Below are positions 17,024 through 27,300 of a stretch of 64,000 nucleotides of DNA, piece after piece (within the stretch, counting starts at the first letter, position 1; each line of letters opens with the position of its first letter). Under the pieces are notes generated by a model that searched no databases, was not told where the DNA came from, and worked only from the letters and a program-made list of their open reading frames with translations. The stretch lies in assembly GCF_011065935.2 (NCBI RefSeq), contig NZ_JAAMNH020000001.1, forward strand, positions 2,005,001 through 2,069,000, in the 5' to 3' direction. The position numbers were made by a program, and so were the translations under genes. Origin of the DNA: Clostridium estertheticum (GTDB lineage: Bacteria > Bacillota > Clostridia > Clostridiales > Clostridiaceae).

Positions 17024-17523
17024 TTAAATTCCTCCTTCATACAATGTATATGTATCAATAATATCACTTTGCAAGAGTAAAAACAAATAGAAACTAGCAA
17101 TATTTGCAACAATTGGGTCTAACTATTATTAGAAATTAAAATAAATATTTGTTATAATGTTTATGAAATTAAAGTTGTGAAAAATATACATAAATATAAT
17201 TACAGTTTTTGGAGGCAAAAAAATGGTTCATGATTAATAAAATGGCTAGTCATTTTCAGCATAAAGGAGTTGCAGGAGAAGAATTGGAGTTTTTTCAGAT
17301 AGATAATATTCCTTATTATGATTTGGATTATACTCATGATGTTCTGCATAATAGAATTAAAGTGCCACCCACATGGCAAGTAGCAAGTTGGAGGTGAAAA
17401 TCTTTAATAAAATTCACTCGTGCTGACAATATACCATAGAACTGGTAAAATAAAAACAATTTCACCAACGCTATAGTAAAATTGTTAAATGATTCCAGCT
17501 GCCGCTAATTTTTAAAAGCATTA
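17024..17523. other. 500-base region without a convincing gene
   Basis: It contains an open frame at 17209-17397 that could start only at TTG (62 codons, ending KVPPTWQVASWR); no family is recognisable and its 3' end is made of a dispersed repeat (17362-17381), so it is probably a gene scrap. The rest, including a short inverted pair near 17450-17485, shows no coding signal. Confidence 0.45.
17362..17381 (+). repeat. Dispersed 20-base repeat, copy 1
   Basis: GTGCCACCCACATGGCAAGT. The same sequence with one change occurs in the opposite orientation at 45661-45680. Its GC content is well above the surrounding DNA. Confidence 0.7.
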
Positions 17524-17760
17524 TTACTTAATAATAAAAGGTATCTGTGTTACAATTTCTACTTCATCTGGATATTTATTTTTTTTAAGAACCATATATT
17601 CAACTATAAGTTTGTCCAGTTTCCTGCTTACAATTAACTTTTCTATACTCATTTCATGCTCATCAAGGGTACAACACATTTCATTTAAAACGTCTCTCAA
17701 TGTATCAATGCAGGTTTCAAGTTTATTTTCATCAAAATTCCTAACTATTGGTTCCCCCAT
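17524..17760 (-). CDS. Spo0E-like sporulation phosphatase
   Basis: A 78-residue protein of the Spo0E family: two short helices with the signature SRKLDKLIVEYM (family motif S-x-x-L-D-x-L-I), preceded by a long helix LRDVLNEMCCTL. These proteins remove phosphate from Spo0A and so delay sporulation. The ATG at 17760 is preferred to a GTG two codons earlier because GAGAGGGTG acts as its RBS. Longer than the 50-60 residues common in the family, owing to N- and C-terminal extensions. It implies the host is a spore former. Single gene with its own leader. Confidence 0.8.
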   Translation of the reverse strand: MGEPIVRNFDENKLETCIDTLRDVLNEMCCTLDEHEMSIEKLIVSRKLDKLIVEYMVLKKNKYPDEVEIVTQIPFIIK

Positions 17761-17839
17761 AAACACCCTCTCAATCCATATTATGAAAATAATTCATAAT
17801 ATGTAGCATTTTCCATGATTTATTATATATTAAAAAAAG

Positions 17840-17893
17840 CAAATAAAAAATATGCTAACAGCCTAAAAATGGAGTTAGCATATTTTTTATTTG
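17840..17893 (-). terminator. Terminator of the XRE regulator gene
   Basis: Perfect 20-base arms (CAAATAAAAAATATGCTAAC and complement) with a 14-base loop; on the minus strand it is followed by further T residues. Confidence 0.88.
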
Positions 17894-17924
17894 TTTAGTA
17901 AAAAAAATGGGTTATTAATATTTA

Positions 17925-18257
17925 TTACCTTGCAAGGTGTGGTAATAATAACTTTATAAGACCTTCAATTACAATGATTTCTTTCTCTGAACATTTATTA
18001 ATCAATGAATGCAAAACATTATTATTAGTGTTTATGTTTACTTGTTCAAAAAACAAATAATCTATTGAAACGTGTAAACATTCAGAAATATTTATCAATG
18101 TACTAATACTCATTTTTCTTTCTCCTCTTTCAATTTGTCCTAGAAAATAGGGGGAAAGGTTTAAGAGCTCTGCTAATTTTTCTCTGGTCATATCAAATTT
18201 TTCTCGTTCCAGCCTTATACGGTTTCCAATTTCTACGTAATTAATTTCATTTTTCAT
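17925..18257 (-). CDS. XRE-family transcriptional regulator
   Basis: A 110-residue DNA-binding protein. The N-terminal helix-turn-helix spans about residues 8-62 with IGNRIRLEREKFDMTREKLA, then LSPYFLGQIERGERKMS, and ISECLHVSIDYLF, the classic HTH_3 domain. The C-terminal ~45 residues form a short helix pair (EKEIIVIEGLIKLLLPHL) that may dimerise or bind an inducer. ATG 18257 is chosen over GTG 18266, which overlaps the GAGGGTGGG RBS. It lies beside the Spo0E-like gene but has its own terminator; its targets are unknown. Confidence 0.88.
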   Translation of the reverse strand: MKNEINYVEIGNRIRLEREKFDMTREKLAELLNLSPYFLGQIERGERKMSISTLINISECLHVSIDYLFFEQVNINTNNNVLHSLINKCSEKEIIVIEGLIKLLLPHLAR

Positions 18258-18568
18258 ATTACCCACCCTCTATAACCTAATATATTAATAACCCTATATA
18301 ATTCTACATAAAAACATATAATATATAAATGAGCCCACTGCATACAATTCATATTATACATTAGCAATATTTTGTAATTAAGTATTAATTTTAGTAAAAC
18401 AGGTTGACCCCTTTATTATGTGTAATATTCTTTTTTTATATTCTCGGGGTTTACTCTATTCCAACTTATGTAATACATTTGTTTTTCAAACAAAGGATAT
18501 AAAGTTTTTATTATAATATACGATATATATATTGTAGGGAAATAATCTATATAAAACGGGTGATAATC
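18258..18568. other. Divergent intergenic region
   Basis: About 310 AT-rich bases between the XRE regulator and the wall-hydrolase gene. A TATAAT lies at 18512-18517 upstream of the hydrolase but without a good -35. No ORF or hairpin stands out. Confidence 0.4.
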
Positions 18569-19513
18569 ATGGCATTATCTACAAATATAATTAATAATAC
18601 ACTATTAAAGCAATATGCAGAGCAAATAAAATACAATAATAAGATTTCGGATAAAAGCACAAAAGATTTTGAGGATGAAAAAGCAATGCAGGAATTAGCT
18701 TTTCAAACAATGCTTATTCAAATCATGGATAGCTCAGGTAAATCAATGATGGCAGAGCTTATGTCTACTGCACTACCAAATCAAGATTCTTTGAGCTTAA
18801 ATGATTCATTAGGCTCAATGAGTAATTTCAATTCAATTATGAGAGGCACCACGCAATCATTTTTAAATAATGATAGCCAAAACGTAGAAAATAAATTTAG
18901 CGGATTGGGTAACATCTCTGCTAAATATGAATCTAATGCGAATCCAGGTACAATAAGTAACACACCTGGAGATTATGGTGGTAAGTCCTATGGCGCTTGG
19001 CAGTTTTCTTCTAAAACAGGATCTTTAGATTCTTTTGTAAACTCACTACAACAAAAAGATAATGAAGTTTTTTCCAAACTATCTGAGGCAAAAGCTAAAG
19101 ATGGTAATAGATACGGTAAAAACTTCGATACTGCATGGATTAGTATTGCACTATCTGATAAAGATAAATTTTTGAAACTTCAGCAAGATTGTATTAAAGG
19201 AAATTATTATGATACGGCGGCACAAGCATTAAAGTCAAAATACGGGTTTGACATAAGCAAAAAAGGTGATGCATTAAAGGAAAGTTTATTGTCTACAGTA
19301 GTTCAACATGGGGTAGGCGGAACCTTATCTGTTTTCTCAAAACTTAATTTAAATAATAATGATGGTAATATAATAAATGATTTATATAATGAACGCCAAA
19401 AGGTTGATATTTATTTTAGAAGTAGTTCGCAAGAGGTAAAACAGAGTGTATACAACAGGTTTACGAAAGAAAAACAAGATATGCTTAATATGTTAAATGG
19501 AGAATCCGTTTAA
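18569..19513 (+). CDS. Predicted peptidoglycan hydrolase with lysozyme-like (VgrG-associated type) domain
   Basis: A 314-residue protein. The N-terminal 60 residues (EKAMQELAFQTMLIQIMDSS) resemble the rod-scaffold part of FlgJ-like proteins. From about residue 110 a domain begins KYESNANPGTISN, then GDYGGKSYGAWQFSSKTGSL, matching the lysozyme-like module found on some VgrG and phage proteins (consensus: YESGxNPGxIS...GDxGGxSYGxYQ). The Glu of KYES is the likely catalytic acid. No signal peptide is seen, so export would depend on a holin, flagellar or other route. ATG 18569 is used because CGGGTGAT precedes it and GTG 18560 overlaps that RBS. Monocistronic with its own terminator. The domain assignment is from memory and moderately sure. 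Confidence 0.6.
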   Translation: MALSTNIINNTLLKQYAEQIKYNNKISDKSTKDFEDEKAMQELAFQTMLIQIMDSSGKSMMAELMSTALPNQDSLSLNDSLGSMSNFNSIMRGTTQSFLNNDSQNVENKFSGLGNISAKYESNANPGTISNTPGDYGGKSYGAWQFSSKTGSLDSFVNSLQQKDNEVFSKLSEAKAKDGNRYGKNFDTAWISIALSDKDKFLKLQQDCIKGNYYDTAAQALKSKYGFDISKKGDALKESLLSTVVQHGVGGTLSVFSKLNLNNNDGNIINDLYNERQKVDIYFRSSSQEVKQSVYNRFTKEKQDMLNMLNGESV

Positions 19514-19539
19514 TTAATTCACAATCAATAAATATGTAA

Positions 19540-19577
19540 AAAATCCAGTAGAAGATTTATTCTACTGGATTTTTTTA
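19540..19577 (+). terminator. Terminator sharing its stem with that at 4041
   Basis: Arms AAAATCCAGTAGAA and complement around a six-base loop and a T run. The stem core AATCCAGTAGAA is identical to the hydrogenase-operon terminator. Confidence 0.88.
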
Positions 19578-19683
19578 TTCTAAAAAACTAATTAACTTGC
19601 ACATTACCTTACGTAATCATCTATAGTTAAATAATGGATTATAAGTTTGCATTTGTCTTAAATTAAAAGGAGTGAATTTTAAA

Positions 19684-20295
19684 ATGAAGCAAGATAAATA
19701 TATTTTAGATATGTTAGATGAAATAAGAGCTATAGGGCAATTAGGACTCTGTTTTTGCAAAGATGAGTATGATAAACAAAGATATAACCGTTTGATGGAA
19801 TTAGCATGTGAAGGCTACTCAAGAATATGCAAAGAGTCGCAAGATATCATTTTGGACAGATTCAAAAAAGAATTAGGTTATATAACTCCTAGAATTGGCG
19901 TTAATGGAATTGTACTTGATGAAGATTTTAATGTTTTATTAGAAAGACGTAGTGACGATGAGTTGTGGGGAGTCCCTGGAGGGTGGGCTGAAATTGGTGA
20001 AACTCCTGAAGCTTCAATAAAGAGAGAATTATTTGAAGAAACAGGATATGAAGTAGAAGTAGAAAATATCATCGATATATTTACTCGATTGCCAGGTGAC
20101 TTTGGACAACCTCATACATCGTATCATATTTTATTTTTGTGTAAAATTAAAGGCGGGAATTTAAAGTTGTCAACTGAAAGTATAGATGTTGGTTTTCATA
20201 ATATTAAGGATATAAAAGAATGGCATAAAGATCATTTTGATATGGTTGAAAAGGTTTTTAGTACTATACAAATGAAAACAAGTGACCTAGTTTAG
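19684..20295 (+). CDS. Nudix hydrolase with N-terminal Nudix-associated domain
   Basis: A 203-residue protein: an alpha-helical N-terminal domain of about 60 residues (YILDMLDEIRAIGQLGL, matching the NUDIX_N helper domain), then a Nudix fold with a complete box: GGWAEIGETPEASIKRELFE, EETGYEV. WGVPGGW and the RLPGDFGQPHTSYHILF segment fit the group of ADP-ribose/nucleoside-diphosphate-X hydrolases. The ATG 19684 has AAGGAG 11 bases upstream; the in-frame GTG at 19672 overlaps that site. No clear operon partner; a GNAT gene lies 111 bases downstream. The substrate is not predictable. Confidence 0.85.
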   Translation: MKQDKYILDMLDEIRAIGQLGLCFCKDEYDKQRYNRLMELACEGYSRICKESQDIILDRFKKELGYITPRIGVNGIVLDEDFNVLLERRSDDELWGVPGGWAEIGETPEASIKRELFEETGYEVEVENIIDIFTRLPGDFGQPHTSYHILFLCKIKGGNLKLSTESIDVGFHNIKDIKEWHKDHFDMVEKVFSTIQMKTSDLV

Positions 20296-20406
20296 ATGGC
20301 TGCAAGCACAAATGATTTATACTGTAAATATTTTTGAATATATGGTAATATTATTATATATTCAAAAATATTTGCAATATATTACTAAAAAATAGGGGAG
20401 AAGCTA

Positions 20407-20877
20407 ATGAAAATACAATTAAAAAAAAGTTTAATTGAACAAGTGAAAATTACCTCTCAATTTCAAGTAAAGAAGTTAACTTTAGAAGGAATAGAATTAG
20501 AGGAATTTTTAAAGTATTATCTATCAGAATTTACAGTAGGAATATTAGACCCAGATACTGCAGGCAAGAAACCAGATAGGTTTGTCAGTAATCTTCAGAA
20601 TGGTATTTTAGGAGATTTCTCTAATAGATATATTATAACTGCATATGATAATAATGATGCTATTGGTATTTTAATAGGACTTCCAGAAGCAGGACAAAGA
20701 TTACATATTTATTCGCTGCATGTTTCACCAGAATATCGTAACAAAGGGGTTGGTTCTACACTATTATCCAGGTGTATAAATGATATGTGCATAAGTAATG
20801 TAAAAGACATTATTTTAGATGTTCACCTTGATAATAAACCTGCCTATACCCTATATAAAAAATTTGATTTTATATAA
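20407..20877 (+). CDS. GNAT-family N-acetyltransferase, C-terminus apparently frameshifted
   Basis: A 156-residue GNAT protein. The acetyl-CoA-binding motif is clear: LHVSPEYRNKGVGSTLLSRC, followed by the beta-strand and helix DVHLDNKPAYTLYKKFDF. Members normally continue about 15 residues past this Tyr-Lys-Lys-Phe helix. Here a stop follows at once, but the +1 frame continues SSGEYLEDDKDLII before its own stop at 20929, which looks like the lost ending. The core and acetyl-CoA site are intact, so activity is possible but doubtful. The ATG has AGGGGAGAAG in front. Substrate unknown. Confidence 0.7.
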   Translation: MKIQLKKSLIEQVKITSQFQVKKLTLEGIELEEFLKYYLSEFTVGILDPDTAGKKPDRFVSNLQNGILGDFSNRYIITAYDNNDAIGILIGLPEAGQRLHIYSLHVSPEYRNKGVGSTLLSRCINDMCISNVKDIILDVHLDNKPAYTLYKKFDFI

Positions 20878-21002
20878 ATTGATAAGCTCCGGTGAGTACC
20901 TGGAAGATGATAAGGATTTGATTATTTAAGTTGGGGAGAAACTTTGGCTCATGGGTTAATTTCACTTATTGGGATATAATTATTATTATAGTCAATTAAT
21001 TT

Positions 21003-21053
21003 AACACCTTACGTTCAAATATATAGTGTATTTGAATGTGAGGTGTTTTTTTT
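21003..21053 (+). terminator. Terminator behind the GNAT gene
   Basis: Arms AACACCTTACGTTCAAATA and TATTTGAATGTGAGGTGTT (two G-T pairs), seven-base loop, then eight T. Confidence 0.85.
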
Positions 21054-21172
21054 GAGCTTGCCTTTATGTGATTTTTAAAAGAGTAACTGAATAGTTACTC
21101 CGAAATAAAACATACTAGTTATAGCATGAAAAACGCTGCAGTAAAAAAAATATATATTTAAGGGGGAAAAGG

Positions 21173-24100
21173 ATGAAGAAGCTCACAAAAATAATTTCTA
21201 CATTAATGATATCTGCATTATTGTTAAATAATTTCAGTGGTATTGCACAAGGCATACAGGTTGCAAAAGCTATGCAAGGCAAACAGGTACAATTAAGTAA
21301 TTATACATCCACTACAAGTGCTATGGATGTCTTTAAAAAAGGTCAAAATCTATCAGGTTTTAAGTTAGAGTCTAAAAGGTGGATTGAAGATATACATTCT
21401 ACTGCTATGATATTTAAACATGCAAAAAGTGGAGCTAAACTGATTTATTTACAAAACCTGGATGAAAACAAGGTGTTTTCAATAAGTTTTCGAACTCCGG
21501 TATTTGACAACACCGGTGTTAATCATATAATAGAACATTCAGTTTTGTGTGGTTCAGAAAAATATCCTGTTAAAGATCCATTTTTAATTATGACTAAGCA
21601 ATCATTGAGTACATTTATAAATGCTTTTACAGGAACAGATTTTACAATGTATCCAGTGGCAAGTAAGAATGAAAAGGACTTTAAGAATTTGATGAGTGTG
21701 TATTTGGATGCGGTGTTCTATCCAAATATTTCTAAAGATCCCAGAATACTTAAACAAGAAGGTTGGCATTATGAAGTTAATAAACAGTCAGGTGAAATAA
21801 GTTATAACGGCATAGTATACAACGAAATGAAAGGTGCTTACTCCTCACCACAGGTAAGACTTTCAAATACTATCAATAAATCGCTTTTTAAAGATACTTC
21901 ATACAGTTTTGAATCTGGTGGTAATCCAGAAAATATCCCTGAACTAAGTTATGAGAAATTTATTGAAATTTATAAAAAATATTATATTCCATCAAATAGT
22001 TCTATATATTTATATGGAAAATTAGATATTGAAAATACATTAAAATTTATAGATGATAATTATCTGAGTAAGATTAAAAAAACAACTGTGGATAGTGAAA
22101 TTAAATTACAAAATAACTACGAAATAAACGTTGAAAAAGAAGGGTTTTATTCAATAGCTAAAGATGCGAATGCAGCAAATATGACTTACTTATCAACTAA
22201 CTATGTAATAGATAAAGCTTCTGATGTAGAAACCGTTTTAGGGTTTGAAATGCTTCAGGCGCTTCTTTTGAATACTGAAGCTTCACCTCTAAGGAAAGCA
22301 CTATTAAATAGTGGAGTTGGTGCTAATGCTTATGCAAGCTTTAATACTTCAACAAAACAACCAATTTTCAGTATAATTGCAACAAATGCAAATGAATCTG
22401 AGAAGTATAAATTCAAAAATGTTGTAGAGGCTACTCTAAAGCAAATAGTAAAAGAAGGTTTTGATGAAGAGTTAGTAGGTTCTGTATTCACTGCTATAGA
22501 ATTCAGTTTGCATAGTGAAAACTCGGAGGCGAGTAGAGGTATGAATTACATGTCTGCTACCCTAAACTCCTGGAATAATGATGGGTGTCCTACAGAATAT
22601 TTGGAGATAACGCCCTCACTTAAGAAAATAAAATCTAAGCTATCTCATAGATATTTTGAAAAATTAGTACAAAAATATTTATTGGAAAATAAACATAATT
22701 CATTAGTTGTATTAAAACCTATTAATGGATTAAATGAAAAAAGTGAAGAAATCACAAAAAATAAGCTTTCAACTTACAAGGCATCATTATCAGAAATTGA
22801 GTTAGCTAAAATAAAAAAAGACGCGGAAGAGTTGAAAAAGTGGCAGGACACAGGGGATACCAGTGAAAATTTATCTAGAATACCAACACTTACGCGAGGT
22901 GATTTAAACTTAAAATCAGAAAAAATACTAACATTAGAGAAAATTGAAGGGGGCATTAAAGTATTGTGTCATCCTTTATTTACTGATGGCATTATTTATT
23001 CTAATTTATATTTTGACAGTTCAAAGGTGCCCCAAAATAAAATATTATATTTAAAATTACTAGCAAATATTTTAGGAAATGTTAGCACGGAAAAATATGA
23101 TTTCAAACAACTTTCAAATAAAATAAGGTCGGTTACGGGAGGTATTACTTTTAGTTCAACACAATTTAAAGATTACATTGACAGTAATAAATACTATCCT
23201 AAAATGAGTATTTCAGTAACCGCTCTTAATAGTACATTACCAAAAGCCTTGGAACTTTTAGAAGAAATAATAAATAATAGTAAATTTGAAGATAAGAATC
23301 GTATAAAGGGTTTAATTAGTGCTTCAAAGGCAAATTATGAATCCATGTTTGTAAATGGAGGTAATAGTCTTGCAATAGAGCGTACACTATCTTATTTATC
23401 AAATAGTGGCAAGTACATTGATTTGGGATATTTACCTTATTATAATTTTATTTGTGATTTAGACAGAAATTTTGATTCTAAATTTGATGATATAGTGAAG
23501 AATTTACACCTTGTAAAAGATTTTGTATTTAACAAAGAAGGATTAGTTGTAAGTTACACAGGTGATGAAAAATATTATGGTGACTTTGCAAGCAGTCTTA
23601 CTTGTTTAACGAAAAAAATTACGGAAAAAACATTTCCTATGCAGGAGTATAAATTTGATTTTTCAAAGAAAAACGAGGCTTTTATCACTCAGTCACAAGT
23701 GCAATACGTGGTTAAGGCTGGAAGTTTTAAAGGTGCAGGGTTTAACTATAATGGGAAAATGAAGGTTGTTGAAAATATTTTAAATAGCGATTATTTATGG
23801 AAGGAACTTAGAGTTAAAGGTGGAGCATATGGAGGGTCGATGAGCTTTACAAATTACGAGGTCTTATTCTATTCCTACCGAGATCCAAATTTAAAGGAAA
23901 CTTTAAAAACCTTTGATGGAGCTGTGAATTTTTTGAAAAACTTTAAAGCCAGTGAGAAAGAAATGGATAACTATATAATAGGAACAATAGGGAGCATGGA
24001 TTCTTTAACAGGAGCCTACTATAAAGGTGCAATGGGAGACAATATGTATTTTTCAGGAAATACTCAAGATGATATTCAAAAACTACGCGATGAAGCTCTA

Positions 24101-24253
24101 TCTACTACGGCAGAGGATATAAGAAATTTTGCGAAGGTACTAGAAGCAGTAATAAAACAAAATTTACATTGTGTGGTTGGTAGCAATACAAAAATTAATG
24201 AAAATAGTGATTTGTTTGATAGAATTATAGTTCCTATTAATAGTTCTAAATAG
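21173..24253 (+). CDS. Secreted M16C-type zinc metalloprotease (presequence-protease-like)
   Basis: A 1026-residue zinc peptidase of the pitrilysin family, M16C subgroup. The inverted zinc motif HIIEH is at residues 118-122, in NHIIEHSVLCGSEKYPVKDP, and the distal Glu lies in YNEMKGAYSSP near 217-227. Four repeated alpha/beta domains and the central M16C-associated helical region account for the length, which fits presequence proteases that degrade oligopeptides inside a closing chamber. A signal peptide (residues 1-33: KK, hydrophobic core ISTLMISALLLNNF, then small residues) suggests export, whereas many clostridial homologues are cytosolic. RBS AAGGGGGAAAAGG. Monocistronic. Confidence 0.9.
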   Translation: MKKLTKIISTLMISALLLNNFSGIAQGIQVAKAMQGKQVQLSNYTSTTSAMDVFKKGQNLSGFKLESKRWIEDIHSTAMIFKHAKSGAKLIYLQNLDENKVFSISFRTPVFDNTGVNHIIEHSVLCGSEKYPVKDPFLIMTKQSLSTFINAFTGTDFTMYPVASKNEKDFKNLMSVYLDAVFYPNISKDPRILKQEGWHYEVNKQSGEISYNGIVYNEMKGAYSSPQVRLSNTINKSLFKDTSYSFESGGNPENIPELSYEKFIEIYKKYYIPSNSSIYLYGKLDIENTLKFIDDNYLSKIKKTTVDSEIKLQNNYEINVEKEGFYSIAKDANAANMTYLSTNYVIDKASDVETVLGFEMLQALLLNTEASPLRKALLNSGVGANAYASFNTSTKQPIFSIIATNANESEKYKFKNVVEATLKQIVKEGFDEELVGSVFTAIEFSLHSENSEASRGMNYMSATLNSWNNDGCPTEYLEITPSLKKIKSKLSHRYFEKLVQKYLLENKHNSLVVLKPINGLNEKSEEITKNKLSTYKASLSEIELAKIKKDAEELKKWQDTGDTSENLSRIPTLTRGDLNLKSEKILTLEKIEGGIKVLCHPLFTDGIIYSNLYFDSSKVPQNKILYLKLLANILGNVSTEKYDFKQLSNKIRSVTGGITFSSTQFKDYIDSNKYYPKMSISVTALNSTLPKALELLEEIINNSKFEDKNRIKGLISASKANYESMFVNGGNSLAIERTLSYLSNSGKYIDLGYLPYYNFICDLDRNFDSKFDDIVKNLHLVKDFVFNKEGLVVSYTGDEKYYGDFASSLTCLTKKITEKTFPMQEYKFDFSKKNEAFITQSQVQYVVKAGSFKGAGFNYNGKMKVVENILNSDYLWKELRVKGGAYGGSMSFTNYEVLFYSYRDPNLKETLKTFDGAVNFLKNFKASEKEMDNYIIGTIGSMDSLTGAYYKGAMGDNMYFSGNTQDDIQKLRDEALSTTAEDIRNFAKVLEAVIKQNLHCVVGSNTKINENSDLFDRIIVPINSSK

Positions 24254-24331
24254 TAACATTAATCAAACTTATAAAATTTATGGGAAATGTTTCAAAAATC
24301 CATTATCATACTATAGTATATACAAATGATA

Positions 24332-24340
24332 TGTTATAAT
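24332..24340 (+). promoter_or_regulatory. Extended -10 promoter of the large GGDEF gene
   Basis: TGTTATAAT, a full TGn extended -10 with consensus TATAAT, 41 bases before the chosen start; the -35 region is poor, as is usual for extended -10 promoters. An upstream in-frame ATG (24339) overlaps this element, which argues against it as a start. Confidence 0.6.
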
Positions 24341-24380
24341 GTCAATAATAGTATATTTGCATGTAAGGAAGTGTTGGATA

Positions 24381-27300
24381 ATGAATTTGATAAACAACAG
24401 ATATAGAATAATTACAAAATTAAGTCAAGATAGGATTAAATCATCCTATCTTGTTTCTGATGTGATTAATAATAATAAAAAAATGCAATTAACTATTATT
24501 AATTCTGAATTTTCATCAGAAAATTTGATGGATTTTTATGTAAATGAATTTACAACACTAGCAACTATAAATCATGCAAATATAAGTAAGGTATTTGACT
24601 TTGGGCTGGTTCACACCATTGATAATAAAAAAGTAACCAACAGTGAATACTTTTATACAAATGATTATCTGGAAAATTCCGAAGAACTACAGGAATTAAC
24701 TTCTAATATAAATGAAAATGAAATTTTAGATATATTTATGCAACTATGTAAGGCTTTAAATTATTTGCATATTAGAGGCTTTATTTATGGAGAATTAAAT
24801 AGTAATAATATAATGATTTCACATCAATACAATAAATATAAAGTTACTCTTGTGGATTTACCAACTATAGAAATTCAAAATCAAGATTATGCTCATAATA
24901 AGATAGGACAACTTAACTTTAAATCACCTGAGTACCTTATAGATAGTAAAAAATCAATAGCCTCAGACATATATTCAATGGGAGTAGTTTTACTCTTCTT
25001 ATGTGAAATTAAACTACCTCAAAATTCAAACATTAACCAAAGTATTGTAAATTTAGAGAATAAAGCTAAAAATCAATACAGTGAAAGTAGTAAAACAACA
25101 GATTTTTTCAATAATTTAATGATAATTGTTAGAAAAATGACGCAGCAAGATTTAATACAGCGATATAATAATATAAATGAAATCGTTGAAGACATCAATA
25201 TAATTTTCAGTAAAAACTATAAGTCTTATATAATTGATGAAATAGAGAAGTTGAATTTTAAAACTAAAATAGTAGGTAGGAGTGCTGAAATTAAAGAAAT
25301 AATTAGTGCTTATGACAATTTAACTATACATAATGCACTGAGTAAAATTATCCTTGTTCATGGTGAACAAGGCATTGGAAAAACAAGACTATTAAAAGAA
25401 ATTGAACATTTACTTTATATGAAAAAAGCCAACGTGTATGCTAGCTTTGCCATAGAAAATTGCCAGGATAAAAGTAATAAGGCTTTTGTAGATATATTAA
25501 AGAAAATAGTATCTATGTGCGATGAGGAAATAGTAAAAAGGTATCAAAGTGAATTAATAAAATTCATCCCGGAACTTGGTGCGGAAAATAATATTGTGGC
25601 TTCAGAAACCTTAGTAGGTGAAAAGGAAAAATATAGGCTAATTAGTAGAGTGTATAGCTTTATTGAAGAGTCAATGTATAATAAGCCTACGGTGTTTATT
25701 ATTGATAATGCTCATTGTTTGGATGAATTTTCACTGGAACTTTTAGAGTATATTAATTTACAAAATAATAATGAACAAAATATAATGATTATTTTATCTT
25801 ATAATAATAGTAAATATACTACAAATAATAAACTTCAACAATTATTAAATAAAAATTCTAACAATTTGAACCTTTATTTATGCAATTTAAATAATGAAGA
25901 AACTGCTATAATGATTCAAGAAATACTTAGTAGCCCTAGAGTTTTTAATGACTTTGGGAAAAAAGTTTATGGTAAAACCTATGGAAATCCTCTTTTTGTT
26001 GAGGAAACACTAAAAGATTTTGTGGCTAAAAAAATCCTTTGTATAAATGAGAATAATGCTAAATGGCGTGTTCCTTTTGAAACTATTGATGAATTGCCCA
26101 TAGCATCCACAATGGAACAAGCATTACTTAATCAAATTAAGGAAATTAACAAAGACAGCTATGAAATTCTAAGTACTATAGCTATTTTTAATACTGCTGT
26201 TTCAATCGAAGTTATTAAAAAGCTTTTCATTGGTACTGAAAAAAGCATAGAGGGCTATATTGATGAATTATGCTCTAAAGGAATTTTAATTAAAAAAATT
26301 GAGGATATGGGTTTTGTATTTGATTTTTACAATAAGGTGCTTAAAAATCTAATATATAATAGATTAAGTGAGCAGCAGCGGCAAGTGAAACACGAATTTG
26401 CAGCTTCAGTGCTTGAAAATTTATTTCAAGCAGATGGAAGAGAAAATAAAGAAGAGCTTATATATCATTTAGAAAAGGCTAAGGATAAGAATAGGCTTGT
26501 GAAATATTGTATTGAGCTTGCAGAAAAAATGAAATCACTTAGAATAATGGATGAGGCTATTTCTAAGTATGAGAAGGCATTATCCATGTTGTCTGATGAA
26601 GAGGATCAAAATAAAAAAGTAGAGGTTATTCTTAAAATAGGAGATATTTACTCAGATATTGGTAACTTATCAGGGGCATTAGAAACTTATAAAAAAACAT
26701 ATAAATATTCAAAAAAAATAGTGGAAGAAAAACTTCAAGTTGATTGTGCAAATAAAATAGCTAATATATATATCAAAAAAAATGAAGTGGAAAAAGCAAT
26801 CGAATATATAAAAAAAGGTGAATCACTATTGCTAAATATTGAGTATATGGAAGGCTACCTTGAAAACAAAAGGATTTTTGCTCGTATATATCTTTTAAGG
26901 CAAGAATATGATAATGTCTTTGAAATATGTACAAGTTGTATTGAAGAATGTGGAAATGATTATATAAGATACAAGGGACTGATGTACAATATTCTTGGTA
27001 TTATGTATACACAAACATCTAAAACAACTGAAGCTTTAGACAGTTTAAAGAAAGGACTTAAATATTTCGAAGAAATAAATGACTCTGAAGGCATGAGCCG
27101 ATGCTTAAACAACATTGGAGTAATTTATGGGGACTACTATGGAGATAGTGAAACTGCAATTTCCTATTATAATAAACTTATATTAATTTGTGAAGAAAAT
27201 AATAGTATAGAATTGGGATTAGTTGCTTTAACTAACATAGCAACTTGTAATTCAGATAATTTTGATTATGATGCTGCATTTAAATATTTTAAAGATGTAT

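Noticed and set aside
17209..17397. 62-codon open frame starting at TTG
   Set aside because: No recognised family; the supposed RBS better fits an ATG that is stopped after four codons, and the 3' end is a dispersed repeat.
24339..24380. Upstream ATG extending the GGDEF protein by 14 residues
   Set aside because: The ATG overlaps a consensus extended -10 and has no RBS.
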